A stretch of 64,000 bases of DNA from an uncultured Pseudoxanthomonas sp. (GCA_946479745.1 CAMLGZ010000001.1:62001-126000); one strand, 5' to 3'. Shown: positions 1 through 9,116, numbered from the stretch's first letter. Notes: a model not told the origin generated them from the letters alone. Numbers and translations are program-made.

Positions 1-1323
1 CTGACCCAGGGCGTGCGTCCGCCAGCCGATTCGGTGCGCGCGGAGGAATTCATCAACTACTTCAGCTATCAGCATCCTGCCCCGGCCAACCGCAATGTTC
101 CCTTCCGCGTCACCACCGAGCTGGCGGCCGCGCCGTGGAACAACCAACGCCAACTTTTGATGATCGGCATCAAGGGTTACGACGTCCCCAAGGCGACGCT
201 CCCGCCTTCCAACCTGGTGTTCCTGATCGATACTTCCGGGTCGATGGATTCGCCAGACAAACTGCCGCTGCTGAAACAGGCGTTCTCGATGCTGGTACCG
301 CAGCTGCGCGAACAGGATCGCGTTTCCATTGTGGTCTACGCCGGCTCGGCGGGATTGGTACTGCCGGCCACGCCCGGCGACCGGCACGAGGAAATACTGG
401 CGGCGCTGGATAATCTGCAGGCGGGCGGAAGCACCAACGGCGGCGAAGGCATCCAGCTTGCCTACGCCATGGCCAAGCAGTCTTACCTGAAAGACGGCGT
501 CAACCGCGTAATCCTGGCCACCGACGGCGATTTCAACGTGGGTACCGTCAGCCAGGAAGCCCTGGAGACACTGGTGGGCGATCAGCGCAAATCCGGCATT
601 GCGCTGACCACGCTGGGCTTCGGACAGGGCAACTACAACGACAGCATGGCCGAACGGCTGGCCGATGTAGGCGATGGCAACCACGCTTACATCGACACGC
701 CGCAGGAAGCGCGCAAGGTGCTGGTGGAGGAAATGCAGGCGACCTTGCTGACCATCGCCCGCGACGTGAAAATCCAGATCGAATTCAATCCGGCATTGGT
801 TTCAGAATACCGTTTGATCGGTTACGAAAACCGCCTGTTGAACCGCGAAGATTTCGCCAATGACAAAGTCGATGGCGGCGATATCGGCGCAGGCCATGAA
901 GTCACCGCCCTGTACGAAATCACCCCCGCCGGTTCCGCGGCAGAACGTCTACCCGCGTTGCGTTACGGCAGCAACAAGCCTGGAACGGCCGGCAACGCGA
1001 ACGAACTGGCCCATCTGCGCCTGCGCTACAAACTTCCGGGCGCGGACAACAGCCGTTTGATCGAGACGCCCATCCTGCGCTCGTCGCTGACCACGCACCC
1101 CAGCCAGTCGCTGCGCTTCGCCAGCGCCGTATCGGCCTACGCCGACCTGCTGCGGGGCGGAACGCATGTGGAGAAGTGGAGCTGGAACGACGTCGCCGAA
1201 GCTGCGCGCAGTGCGCAGGGCGAAGATCGCTACGGTCTGCGCAGGGAATTCGTGGATATGGTCGGCCAGGCGCGCCGTATCGTGGCCAACAACAGCAGTA
1301 CGCCGGCTATTGCGGGCGAATGA
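1..1323 (+). CDS. VWA domain protein, YfbK-like (5' truncated by window edge)
   Basis: The reading frame is open to base 1, so only the C-terminal 440 residues are seen. It reads through the sequence before the VWA domain that is typical of YfbK-like proteins (EEFINYFSY). A complete MIDAS site follows: DTSGSM near visible residue 77, the GGSTNGG threonine and ATDGD. The C-terminal part resembles the DUF3520 extension found after VWA in this family. YfbK-type proteins are exported or membrane-tethered and bind metal and protein ligands; their exact role is unknown. In xanthomonads such genes often sit beside an ECF sigma and anti-sigma pair (family knowledge). Here that pair lies 3.7 kb away beyond a divergent GGDEF/EAL gene. 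Ends in TGA. Confidence 0.88.
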   Translation: MTQGVRPPADSVRAEEFINYFSYQHPAPANRNVPFRVTTELAAAPWNNQRQLLMIGIKGYDVPKATLPPSNLVFLIDTSGSMDSPDKLPLLKQAFSMLVPQLREQDRVSIVVYAGSAGLVLPATPGDRHEEILAALDNLQAGGSTNGGEGIQLAYAMAKQSYLKDGVNRVILATDGDFNVGTVSQEALETLVGDQRKSGIALTTLGFGQGNYNDSMAERLADVGDGNHAYIDTPQEARKVLVEEMQATLLTIARDVKIQIEFNPALVSEYRLIGYENRLLNREDFANDKVDGGDIGAGHEVTALYEITPAGSAAERLPALRYGSNKPGTAGNANELAHLRLRYKLPGADNSRLIETPILRSSLTTHPSQSLRFASAVSAYADLLRGGTHVEKWSWNDVAEAARSAQGEDRYGLRREFVDMVGQARRIVANNSSTPAIAGE

Positions 1324-1482
1324 CGGCAAGCGGATGACAACCCCGGCCGTCCGCACAAGGACGTGCGGTCCGGCTTGCCGGTGCCGATGACAGGAACCTC
1401 TGTCGGCTCCGTCTCAATCCGTGCGACACAAGGATGTTCCCATGCCTCCGCGTTCGACCCGACGCGATCAGAGGGAATGACG

Positions 1483-1743
1483 ATGCGGCTTCAAGGCGCT
1501 GTAGTGAACGAACAGGGTGTGACTTTCTCCATCGTCGTCGTGAAGGAATCTGCAACGCAGACCAGCGCCTCGGCAGAACGTGCGCGGGTTTCCTGCCGGC
1601 ACCTTTTCCCCGGCATGCCGATCATTCTCGCCTCGCAGAACTCGAGCGGCCGTTTCAAGTATCAGGGGCGCCTGGACATCGTAAGGTTCCTGTCCAGGAC
1701 CGACCCTAGTCGGATCCCGTGGAAGGAATACACGGTCTCCTAG
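1483..1743 (+). CDS. Small hypothetical protein, 86 aa
   Basis: I do not recognise this family. The ATG at 1483 is chosen because GAGGGA lies at 1471-1476, about six bases upstream, while the in-frame ATG at 1477 is too close to it. The product is basic, with one cysteine, no signal peptide and no membrane segment. The middle (GAVVNEQGVTFSIVVVK) and the end (FKYQGRLDIVRFLSR) look beta-rich, so a small single-domain fold is plausible. It follows the VWA gene by about 160 bases on the same strand and precedes a hairpin repeat. Codon use matches its neighbours. Confidence 0.6.
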   Translation: MRLQGAVVNEQGVTFSIVVVKESATQTSASAERARVSCRHLFPGMPIILASQNSSGRFKYQGRLDIVRFLSRTDPSRIPWKEYTVS

Positions 1744-1772
1744 ATCCTGTTCGCGATCCCGGGAGGAGCGCT

Positions 1773-1827
1773 GTAGGAGCGACGTAAGTCGCGAACTCTA
1801 CGCATTCGCGACTTACGTCGCTCCTAC
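1773..1827. repeat. REP-like hairpin, GTAGGAGCGACGTAAG family
   Basis: Perfect 23-bp inverted repeat: left arm 1773-1795 beginning GTAGGAGCGACGTAAGTCGC, right arm 1805-1827, 9-base loop. An extra partial head (GGCGCTCCTACG) follows near 1840-1850. The same family recurs at 15037-15104 and 24768-24835. It lies between convergent genes and could act as a transcript-end hairpin. Confidence 0.9.
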
Positions 1828-1869
1828 GGCGCCCACGGCGCTCCTACGACCTGTCGACCATACGGACGA

Positions 1870-4830
1870 TCAATCCCAATTCGGCTCCAGCGGCGGCGGT
1901 GGCAACCCGCCGATCTGCGCCGCGGGCCGCCCCAGCAGATAGCCTTGCCCATAACTGCAGCCCAGGTCGATCAGCGCCTGGCGCTGCTCATCGGTTTCCA
2001 CGCCTTCGGCGATAGTGTCGATGCCCAATGTGCTGGCCAAGGCAAGGATCGCGCGCACCAGAGCCAGGCTTTCCGGCCTGCCCTCGCCGCCTATGCCGGC
2101 GATGAAGCTGCGGTCGATCTTCAGTACGGAGATCGGGAAACGGTGCAGATAGGAAAGCGCCGAGAAGCCGGTGCCGAAATCGTCCAGCTGGGCCAGGATT
2201 CCGTGCTGGCGCAGCGTGCGCAGAGTGCGCAAGGTGCGGGGCGCGTCGTCCAGCAGCGCCACTTCGGTGATCTCCACCCGCATGCGCGCCGGATCCGCGC
2301 CGACCGCATAGAACATGGCCAGCAGACGGTCGGCGAAATCCGGCGAACGGAAATGCCGCGGCGACACGTTGACCGAGATGTAACCTTCTCCGCCGCGCGC
2401 CAGTTGCCCGACCACCTGCTCGTACAGCAGCCAGTCCACCTGTTCGATCAGGCCGCTGTCCTCGCCCAGGCTGATGAATTCGGCCGGCAGCAACAGGCCG
2501 CGGCGCTCATGCTGCCAACGCAGCAGCGCTTCATGGCCGATGACCACGCCATCTTCCAGGCGCTTGATCGGCTGGTAGAACGGCAGGAAATCGCGATTGT
2601 TGATGGCCCGGCGCAAATCGGCTTCCAGATCCAGGCTCTGCATCGCCTCTTCGCGCATCGCCTCGTCGAATACCGCATAGCGGTCGCGGCCCTGCGCCTT
2701 GGCGCGGTACATCGCCGCATCGGCATCGCGCAGCAGCTCTTCGCCGTTGCGGTAGCGCGGATGCCAAGCGGCGATGCCCAGGCTGGCCGAAGGAAAGAGT
2801 TCGCGCCCGGCGACCCACATGGGCCGGCCCAGCACCGACAGGATGCGCTGGGACAGCTCGCGCGCACTTTCCAGACCGTCGGCGTATTCGATGAGGATGG
2901 CGAATTCATCGCCGCCCAGGCGCGATACGACATCATTGCCGCGCACGGTGGAAGTGATCCGCCGCGATACTTCCACCAGCAGCTCGTCGCCGGCGGCGTG
3001 GCCGATACTGTCGTTGACCAGTTTGAAACGGTCCAGGTCCAGGAACAGCACCGCGAACTCCTGTCCATCGCCATGCCGGGCGCGGTTGATGGCTGCGGCC
3101 AGGCGATCCAGCAGATGCGGGCGGTTGGGTAGACCCGTGAGTCCATCGTGGGTGGCTTGATGGGTCAGACGCTGCTCGGCGCGCAGGCGTTCGCCCATCT
3201 GCGCCAGCAACTTGGCATTGGCTTCGGCCAGTTCGTGCGTGCGGTCGTCGACACGCCGCTCCAGTTCGGCGTGGGCGGCGCGCAGATGCTGCTGCGCGCG
3301 CTGCTTGGCCAGGCCGTTGCCGATATTGTGGGCGACGAAAGTGAGCAGGTTCTGGTCGTGCGGGCTGAAGCTGACGTCAGGCGAATAGCTCTGCACCGCG
3401 ATGACGCCCACCACCTCTTCGTCGCGATACAGCGGCACGCCCAGCCAGCTGTAGGCGTGCGGCCCGTATTCGTGCACTTTGCCCTGCGTACCCAGTTCGG
3501 TCAGCTTGCCGCGGTCGGCCAGCAGAGGACTGCGGTTGGCGATGACGTGCTCGGTCAAGCCGTTGGTGAGCTTGCGCGACAGCCGCATCGGATCGCGTTC
3601 GTCGATGGAATACGGGAAATCCAGCGTTTCGCCGTCGTCGGACAACAGGGCGATGTAGAAATTGCGCGCGTAGATCAGTTCGTCCACCACCGCATGGACA
3701 TCGGCGTAGAAGCGTTCCAGGTTTTCGGAGGTGATGGCGAGTTCGGCGATGCGGAACAGCGCACGCTGCAGCTTCTCGGCGCGCTTGCGCTCCAGGATCT
3801 CGGCCTGCAGTTCGCGGTTGGCGCGTTGCAGTTCGTGGGTACGCGCTTCGATGCGGCGTTCCAGGTCCACGTGCGCGTGCTTGCGGTCCAGCGCGGTGAG
3901 GATGTGCTGGGCCACGTAACCCAGCAACGCGCGGTCCTCGTCGGCATAACTGCCTGGCGTGTCGTAACTCTGCACCACGATGGCGCCGCAGACGCGGTCT
4001 TCGCGGCGCATGGGCACGCCCAGCCAGTCCAGGCTGTCGGGACCATGGGAGGGATCGCGCACCACGCCCATTTTCTGCCGCACCGCAGTGGAAGGCCCGC
4101 GCACGGGCTGGCCATGGCGCAGCAGGGCGAAGGTCAAGCTGTTGGGCATTTCCTCTTCGATGAATTCGCGCTCGGGATCGGCGATGTAGGTGTCTTTCTG
4201 ATCCACGAAGTGCAGGAAGCGAACGCTGCGGCGTTGGTCGTCGTAGAGCACGATGTAGCAGTTGTCGGCCGACATCAGGGAGCCGACCACCGCATGTATG
4301 CGCCTCAGCATTTCCGGCATTTCCAGATCGGCGCTGGCCAGGTCGGCGATTTCGTACAAGGCCTGCTGCAGGCGCTTGGATTTTTCCAGCGACACGATCC
4401 GCGCCTGTGCGCGCGACGAATCCAGAGTAGCCACCACCAGGGTCCTGGCCAGCGTCAGCCATGCCTGGCGATCGCTGCCGGCCATGGGCGAGGGCATTGC
4501 GGCCGCCACGGCCATGCGCGCATTGCCGTCGGCGTTGTCCCAGGCATGGACCAGCCCCTGCGCATCGTCGGTTTCGGCATCCGGATCCGACAAGGCCAGT
4601 TCGGCGCTACGGCGCAGGCCCGCGTTTGCCCCGGGCGAAATCGCTCCGCCGCTGCCCAGGGCCCAGTCGCGCCAGCACACCGCGACCGAGGCGCCCGCGG
4701 GCAGCAGGCCGCGCAGGATCGCCACGATGCGATCGGTGGGCGAAACGGCTATTGCCGGCTCAGGGGCAGTGCCGTTCACGGACAGGTCGTCGAGGGAGGC
4801 TTCCGCAGCATCGATGGTAGGCAGTTGCAC
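1870..4830 (-). CDS. GAF-GAF-GGDEF-EAL cyclic-di-GMP protein
   Basis: Putative bifunctional c-di-GMP enzyme of about 986 residues. Two GAF sensor domains (about 170-310 and 370-515), each followed by a charged, helical coiled-coil-like stretch, precede GGDEF (motif at about 639) and EAL (about 767). GGDEF is intact and has an inhibitory-site RGND exactly five residues upstream. The EAL domain keeps EALLRW, SVNVSP, VEITE, DDFGTG, LKIDRSF and EGVET, so synthesis and hydrolysis are both chemically possible. There is no signal peptide or membrane segment, so it is probably cytosolic. The frame is open to 5040. I prefer GTG at 4830, preceded by GGGGA, because further upstream it would run into the divergent sigma gene. 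The start is uncertain. Confidence 0.9.
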   Translation of the reverse strand: MQLPTIDAAEASLDDLSVNGTAPEPAIAVSPTDRIVAILRGLLPAGASVAVCWRDWALGSGGAISPGANAGLRRSAELALSDPDAETDDAQGLVHAWDNADGNARMAVAAAMPSPMAGSDRQAWLTLARTLVVATLDSSRAQARIVSLEKSKRLQQALYEIADLASADLEMPEMLRRIHAVVGSLMSADNCYIVLYDDQRRSVRFLHFVDQKDTYIADPEREFIEEEMPNSLTFALLRHGQPVRGPSTAVRQKMGVVRDPSHGPDSLDWLGVPMRREDRVCGAIVVQSYDTPGSYADEDRALLGYVAQHILTALDRKHAHVDLERRIEARTHELQRANRELQAEILERKRAEKLQRALFRIAELAITSENLERFYADVHAVVDELIYARNFYIALLSDDGETLDFPYSIDERDPMRLSRKLTNGLTEHVIANRSPLLADRGKLTELGTQGKVHEYGPHAYSWLGVPLYRDEEVVGVIAVQSYSPDVSFSPHDQNLLTFVAHNIGNGLAKQRAQQHLRAAHAELERRVDDRTHELAEANAKLLAQMGERLRAEQRLTHQATHDGLTGLPNRPHLLDRLAAAINRARHGDGQEFAVLFLDLDRFKLVNDSIGHAAGDELLVEVSRRITSTVRGNDVVSRLGGDEFAILIEYADGLESARELSQRILSVLGRPMWVAGRELFPSASLGIAAWHPRYRNGEELLRDADAAMYRAKAQGRDRYAVFDEAMREEAMQSLDLEADLRRAINNRDFLPFYQPIKRLEDGVVIGHEALLRWQHERRGLLLPAEFISLGEDSGLIEQVDWLLYEQVVGQLARGGEGYISVNVSPRHFRSPDFADRLLAMFYAVGADPARMRVEITEVALLDDAPRTLRTLRTLRQHGILAQLDDFGTGFSALSYLHRFPISVLKIDRSFIAGIGGEGRPESLALVRAILALASTLGIDTIAEGVETDEQRQALIDLGCSYGQGYLLGRPAAQIGGLPPPPLEPNWD

Positions 4831-5057
4831 GGATTCCCCAAGAATGAACGTATGGACGCGATACGCGATCCTTGCGTCTCCAGCGAGGAAACCCCATCCC
4901 CGCCGGGTGGACGTTATCAGGTTCCATGAACAGCGCCATGGTTCCGGTGGTTTCCGCGCCACTTCCCTTCCTATACGGATTGCCCGCCTTGCGGCGGCCA
5001 ATCCGCGGTGGTGCGCGTGGCTATGCGGATTGTGGCCCAAGCTTTACGCTTGTCAGG

Positions 5058-5612
5058 GTGAACGACTTCTCAGAACCTGCAGACGAGACCCTGATGCTGG
5101 CCTACGCGGGCGGCGATATGGCTGCGTTCGAGCAGCTTTACGCGCGTCACCGCACCCGCCTGTACCGGTTCCTGCTGCGCCAGCTGCGGGACCAGGCCCT
5201 GGCGGACGAGTTTTTCCAGGACATCTGGCAGCGGGTGATCACCGCGCGCGAGGGCTGGAAACCTGAAGCGGCCTTCACGACCTGGTTGTTCCGCATCGCG
5301 CACAATCGCCTTACCGACCATTGGCGGGCGCTCAAACATCGGCCGCCCGCACCGGTGGACGGAGATGAACGCGCGGCGCGGGTCCCCGATCCGGAGACGC
5401 CCGAGCGTGTCCTGTCCGAATTCGAGCAACGGCGGCGCCTGCAGTTGGCCCTGGCCGAGCTACCGGACGACCAGCGCGAGGTGCTGCAACTGCGCCTGGA
5501 GCAGGAACTGACCCTGGAGGAAATCGGCGAGATCACCGGCGTAGGTCGGGAAACAGTCAAATCGCGGTTGCGCTACGCGATGGACAAGCTGCGCGCGAGA
5601 TTGAGCGAATGA
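5058..5612 (+). CDS. RNA polymerase sigma factor, ECF (sigma-70) family
   Basis: 184 residues, typical ECF size. Region 2 (AFEQLYARHRTRLYRFLLRQ, then FFQDIWQRV and FTTWLFRIAHNRLTDHWR) binds core and the -10 element. Region 4 near the C-terminus (LPDDQREVLQLRLEQELT, then LEEIGEITGVGRETVKSRLR) is a helix-turn-helix for -35 recognition. The GTG at 5058 fits the family length; the frame extends to 4872 but that would overlap the divergent gene. An ATG at 5094 is the alternative. The next gene overlaps its stop (ATGA at 5609-5612), so the two are translationally coupled, as for a sigma/anti-sigma pair. The signal it answers is unknown. Confidence 0.9.
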   Translation: MNDFSEPADETLMLAYAGGDMAAFEQLYARHRTRLYRFLLRQLRDQALADEFFQDIWQRVITAREGWKPEAAFTTWLFRIAHNRLTDHWRALKHRPPAPVDGDERAARVPDPETPERVLSEFEQRRRLQLALAELPDDQREVLQLRLEQELTLEEIGEITGVGRETVKSRLRYAMDKLRARLSE

Positions 5613-6643
5613 AATCCTATTCCCCCGAACCATTGACCCCGGAAGAGCGCGAACTGGCGCGGCTGACCGGGCACCTGGGCCCGCAAGGCGAGCCTTCCAC
5701 GGCGCTGGATGCGCGGATCCTGGCCGCCGCGCATGCGGCGCTGGAGCGCAAGCAGCCCGTCCGCCGCAAACCGCGCTGGCCAGTGGCCATGGGTCTGGCC
5801 GCTTCGGTGATCTTCGCCGTGGGCATCGCCTGGCAGCTGCGGCCGTTGCAACAGACGCCGATGGCAGCATCATCGGAAGCGCCTGCGGCGGCAGCCGAGC
5901 AGGAGACCATGGCGGACAACGCCGCGACCGTAGTCAGCGTCGCGCCTGCGCCCTTGCCCGAGGCGAACCTGGCCGAGACGGTGCGCGACGAAGCGCCAGC
6001 TTCAGCACCGGCATCGCCACAGGTTGAACAGGCGCCACCACCCCCAGCCAAGGTCTTGGCTCCACCGGCTGAATCGCGTGCGCGGCAACCACGACAGTTG
6101 GCCCGCTCTTCCACCAAGGCATCGGAGCCCAGGCGCCAGACACGGCTGGCCGGCAAGGTTGGCGCGGGCTACTCGCCCCCGGCGCCACCCGCCCCGCCCG
6201 CTCCTGTCGCTATGGCTGCTGAGGCTCCGGCGCCTGCCGCCGATGCTTCGACCCAGTCTTTCGCACCGGACCCGCACGAGGGTTACTCGGCGCGCGCAGC
6301 CGATGCCTACACTCCCGCTGCCAGCGCGGGCGCAGCCGCCGCAAAGCCGCAGGCCGAGGCACTGGCTGAAGCAAAAGCGGCCCGGGCCGCTTCTTTCGCA
6401 CGCCAAAAGGAAAGCGCCACGCTGGATCGCGTCGAAGTAACCGGTTCGCGCATGAAACGCACCGACCTGCAGGTGCCGGTTTCCGCCGACGCCCGGCTGC
6501 CGGTCAACGAATGGCTGGAGCGGGTGCGTACCCGCTACGGGTTGGGCGATGCTGGCGCGGCCAAGCAAAGCCTGTTGTTGTTCGTGAAGGACCACCCCAG
6601 CGAACCCGTACCGGGCGACCTGGAACCCTTGCTGGAAGAATGA
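5609..6643 (+). CDS. Putative membrane anti-sigma factor with Pro/Ala-rich periplasmic region
   Basis: 344 residues. The N-terminal roughly 50 residues are charged and cytosolic-looking. One membrane segment follows (WPVAMGLAASVIFAVGIAWQ, about 55-75), then about 190 residues of Pro/Ala-rich spacer with no fold I recognise. Near residue 272 stands LDRVEVTGSRMKR, a motif typical of the N-terminus of TonB-dependent receptors in xanthomonads, followed by a compact C-terminal helical region ending LEPLLEE. It overlaps the sigma gene stop by ATGA and the next gene by ATGA. The anti-sigma role is inferred from coupling and topology; no zinc-binding anti-sigma (ZAS) motif is visible. Confidence 0.7.
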   Translation: MKSYSPEPLTPEERELARLTGHLGPQGEPSTALDARILAAAHAALERKQPVRRKPRWPVAMGLAASVIFAVGIAWQLRPLQQTPMAASSEAPAAAAEQETMADNAATVVSVAPAPLPEANLAETVRDEAPASAPASPQVEQAPPPPAKVLAPPAESRARQPRQLARSSTKASEPRRQTRLAGKVGAGYSPPAPPAPPAPVAMAAEAPAPAADASTQSFAPDPHEGYSARAADAYTPAASAGAAAAKPQAEALAEAKAARAASFARQKESATLDRVEVTGSRMKRTDLQVPVSADARLPVNEWLERVRTRYGLGDAGAAKQSLLLFVKDHPSEPVPGDLEPLLEE

Positions 6644-7233
6644 CCGACACCCTGGCCAGGCCGGCGACGCATCTGCTTGAGGTCAAACACAGCCGGTTCA
6701 TCGCCCAGGCCGCACCGGCGACCTCCCCGCAAGCCGCATTGGCTTTCCTTGCCCAGGTCGCCGACCTCGACGCCACGCACAATTGCTGGGCCTACCGCAT
6801 CGGTGCCGAGTACCGTTCCAGCGACGACGGCGAACCAGCCGGCACGGCGGGCCGCCCCATCCTGGCTGCGATAGAGGGCCAGGGCTGCGACCAGGTCATG
6901 GTGGTGGTCACCCGCTGGTATGGCGGAATCAAGCTGGGTGCGGGCGGTCTGGTCCGCGCTTACGGCGGCGCAGCCGCTGAGTGCCTGCGTACGGCCGAGC
7001 GCCGCTTGCTGGTGGAGATGCGCGAGCTCCGGTTCGGCTGCGCCTTCGACGACCTGGGCAGCGTGCATGCCGCTCTGCCGGCTTATGGCGCGGAAAAGTT
7101 GACCGAAGATTTCGACGAAACCGGCGCCGCGCTGAGCATCTATTTGCCTGCTGATCGGATGGACGCCTTGAAAACCCATCTGCGCGACGCCACCCGTAAC
7201 CGTGTGCGCTTCGCCGAATCGGATCCCGAATGA
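6640..7233 (+). CDS. yigZ: YigZ/IMPACT family protein
   Basis: 197 residues, the usual length for the family. The UPF0029/IMPACT domain is shown by KHSRFIA, the conserved THNCWAYR, EYRSSDDGEPAGTAG and VVVTRWYGGIKLGAGGLVRAYGG. The C-terminal half is the DUF1949-like domain. Bacterial YigZ proteins are cytosolic and linked to translation or RNA binding, but their biochemical role is not settled. ATG at 6640 overlaps the upstream stop (ATGA) and the stop overlaps the following ABC-transporter ATG (ATGA at 7230-7233). This makes a four-gene coupled operon with the sigma pair, which looks like ordinary operon packing and not shared function. Confidence 0.92.
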   Translation: MTDTLARPATHLLEVKHSRFIAQAAPATSPQAALAFLAQVADLDATHNCWAYRIGAEYRSSDDGEPAGTAGRPILAAIEGQGCDQVMVVVTRWYGGIKLGAGGLVRAYGGAAAECLRTAERRLLVEMRELRFGCAFDDLGSVHAALPAYGAEKLTEDFDETGAALSIYLPADRMDALKTHLRDATRNRVRFAESDPE

Positions 7234-9038
7234 CCTCCCTCCCCGCTGCTTCCGCCGATACCGCTTCGGCAACGGCCGCTTCTGGTTCTAATTCCCTCAA
7301 GCCAAAGCCAAAACTGGGCAGCCTGCGCGCGCTCTGGCCCTTCGTGCGCCGGCACGGCGGGCTTTTCGGCGCATGGCTGGTGGCGCTGGCGGTGGCCTCG
7401 GCCGCGACCCTCAGTCTGCCGGTCGCGTTCCGGCAGATGATCGACAACGGATTTTCCAGCGGCAGCAATGTCGACCGCGCCTTTCTGTTCCTGTTCGTGG
7501 TCGCGGTGGTTTTGGCGCTGGCCAGCGCGGCGCGTTTCTATTTCGTCTCGCTACTGGGCGAGCGCGTGGTGGCCGATCTGCGCAAGCAGCTCTATGGGCA
7601 TCTGATCGGCCTGGGCGCGGGCTTCCACGACCGTACCCGCAGCGGCGAACTGGTGTCGCGCCTGTCGGCGGACAGCGAGCTGTTGCGTAATGTGGTCGGC
7701 ACCAGCATGTCGGTCGCCCTGCGCAGCACGGTCACGGTGATCGGCAGCCTGACCATGCTGTTCATCACCAGTCCTCGCTTGGCCGCCTTCGCGCTGGTCG
7801 GCATACCGCTGGCCGTGCTGCCCATCATTCTGGGCAGCCGGCGTCTGGAAAAAGCATCGCGCGCCAGCCAGGACCGCGTCGCCGACGCCAACACGCTGGC
7901 CAGCGAAACCCTGGGCGCAGTGCGCACCGTGCAAGCGCATGCGCGCGAACCTTACGAGCAGGGCCGCTTTGGCGCGGCGGTGGCGGTGGCGGTGGAAACC
8001 GCGCGCAAGCGCATCCGCGCGCAGGCATGGGTCACCGCTGCGGCGATCACCCTGGTGTTCGGAGCGATCGTCTTGGTGCTGTGGTCGGGCGCGCACGATG
8101 TCATCGGTGGTCGCATGAGCGCCGGCACGTTGGCGCAGTTCGTGCTGTACGCGTTGGTCGGCGGCGGTTCGGTCGGCGCACTGGCGGAGGTATGGAATGA
8201 TCTGCAACGCGCTTCCGGCGGCATGGGCCGCATCGCGGAACTGTTGCAGGAAACTTCCGAAATCAACGCTCCGGCCCATCCACGCATGCTGCCGATGCCG
8301 CTACAGGGCGACATCCGCTTCGACAACGTGGTCTTCCACTACCCCTCGCGTCCGGACCTGCCCGCGCTGGATGGTTTCGATCTGGAAGTGCGTCCGGGCG
8401 AAACCGTCGCACTGGTCGGGCCCTCGGGCGCCGGCAAGAGCACTGTGTTCTCGATGCTGTTGCGCTTCCATGATGCGCAGTCCGGCGGCATCCGTATCGA
8501 CGGCGTGGACCTGCGCGAACTGGATCCTGCCGAGCTGCGCGAACACATCGCGCTGGTGCCGCAACAGCCCACCATCTTCGCCGCCAGCGCCGCAGAGAAC
8601 ATCCGCTACGGCAAACTCGATGCCACCGATGCGCAGCTGCAAGCGGCCGCCGAATCGGCCGAAGCCGACGATTTCATCCGTGAACTACCCGAAGGTTTCG
8701 CCAGTGAACTGGGCGAGCGCGGCGCCCGTCTCTCCGGCGGACAGCAACAACGCATCGCCATCGCCCGCGCACTGCTGAAGGACGCACCGATTCTCTTGCT
8801 GGACGAAGCGACCAGCGCGCTGGACGCGCAGAGCGAACGCGCCGTGCAAAGCGCGCTGGAACGCCTGATGGAAGGCCGCACCACCCTGGTCATCGCCCAT
8901 CGTCTGGCCACCGTACTCAAGGCCGACCGCATCGTGGTCATGGACCGCGGCCGCATCGTCGCCCAAGGCACGCATGCCGAACTCATCGCCCAGGATGGCC
9001 TGTACGCCGAACTGGCGCGCCTGCAATTCATCGATTGA
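7230..9038 (+). CDS. ABC exporter, fused permease and ATPase (ABCB/MsbA-like half transporter)
   Basis: 602 residues in the standard half-transporter layout: about six membrane segments between residues 40 and 320, then a nucleotide-binding domain. Walker A is GPSGAGKST (about 397), the signature LSGGQQQRIAIARALL (about 501), Walker B ILLLDEATSALD (about 520) and the switch histidine lies in VIAHRLAT. The coupling region carries RTRSGELVSRLSAD, typical of ABCB and lipid A exporter relatives. It should dimerise in the inner membrane and export a hydrophobic compound or lipid; the substrate cannot be told. Last gene of the coupled operon. A hairpin repeat follows 10 bases after its stop. Confidence 0.93.
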   Translation: MTSLPAASADTASATAASGSNSLKPKPKLGSLRALWPFVRRHGGLFGAWLVALAVASAATLSLPVAFRQMIDNGFSSGSNVDRAFLFLFVVAVVLALASAARFYFVSLLGERVVADLRKQLYGHLIGLGAGFHDRTRSGELVSRLSADSELLRNVVGTSMSVALRSTVTVIGSLTMLFITSPRLAAFALVGIPLAVLPIILGSRRLEKASRASQDRVADANTLASETLGAVRTVQAHAREPYEQGRFGAAVAVAVETARKRIRAQAWVTAAAITLVFGAIVLVLWSGAHDVIGGRMSAGTLAQFVLYALVGGGSVGALAEVWNDLQRASGGMGRIAELLQETSEINAPAHPRMLPMPLQGDIRFDNVVFHYPSRPDLPALDGFDLEVRPGETVALVGPSGAGKSTVFSMLLRFHDAQSGGIRIDGVDLRELDPAELREHIALVPQQPTIFAASAAENIRYGKLDATDAQLQAAAESAEADDFIRELPEGFASELGERGARLSGGQQQRIAIARALLKDAPILLLDEATSALDAQSERAVQSALERLMEGRTTLVIAHRLATVLKADRIVVMDRGRIVAQGTHAELIAQDGLYAELARLQFID

Positions 9039-9047
9039 GCCAGCCAA

Positions 9048-9116
9048 GAGCTCGCGCCGGGACGGCGCTCCCACGCTACATTGGAGTTGGTGGGAGCGCC
9101 GTCCCGGCGCGAGCTC
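9048..9116. repeat. REP hairpin, downstream side of the RAYT gene
   Basis: Perfect 27-bp inverted repeat: left arm 9048-9074 beginning GAGCTCGCGCCGGGACGGCG, right arm 9090-9116, 15-base loop. The same sequence lies on the other side of the transposase gene at 9712-9775. The outer ends resemble the GTAGGAGCGCC...GCGCGAGCTC hairpins at 39527 and 54602. Confidence 0.92.

Noticed and set aside
3148..4929. Long open frame (593 codons) opposite the GGDEF-EAL gene
   Set aside because: Antisense to a protein with full conserved motifs; high-GC third positions create long shadow frames. The translation has no recognisable domain.
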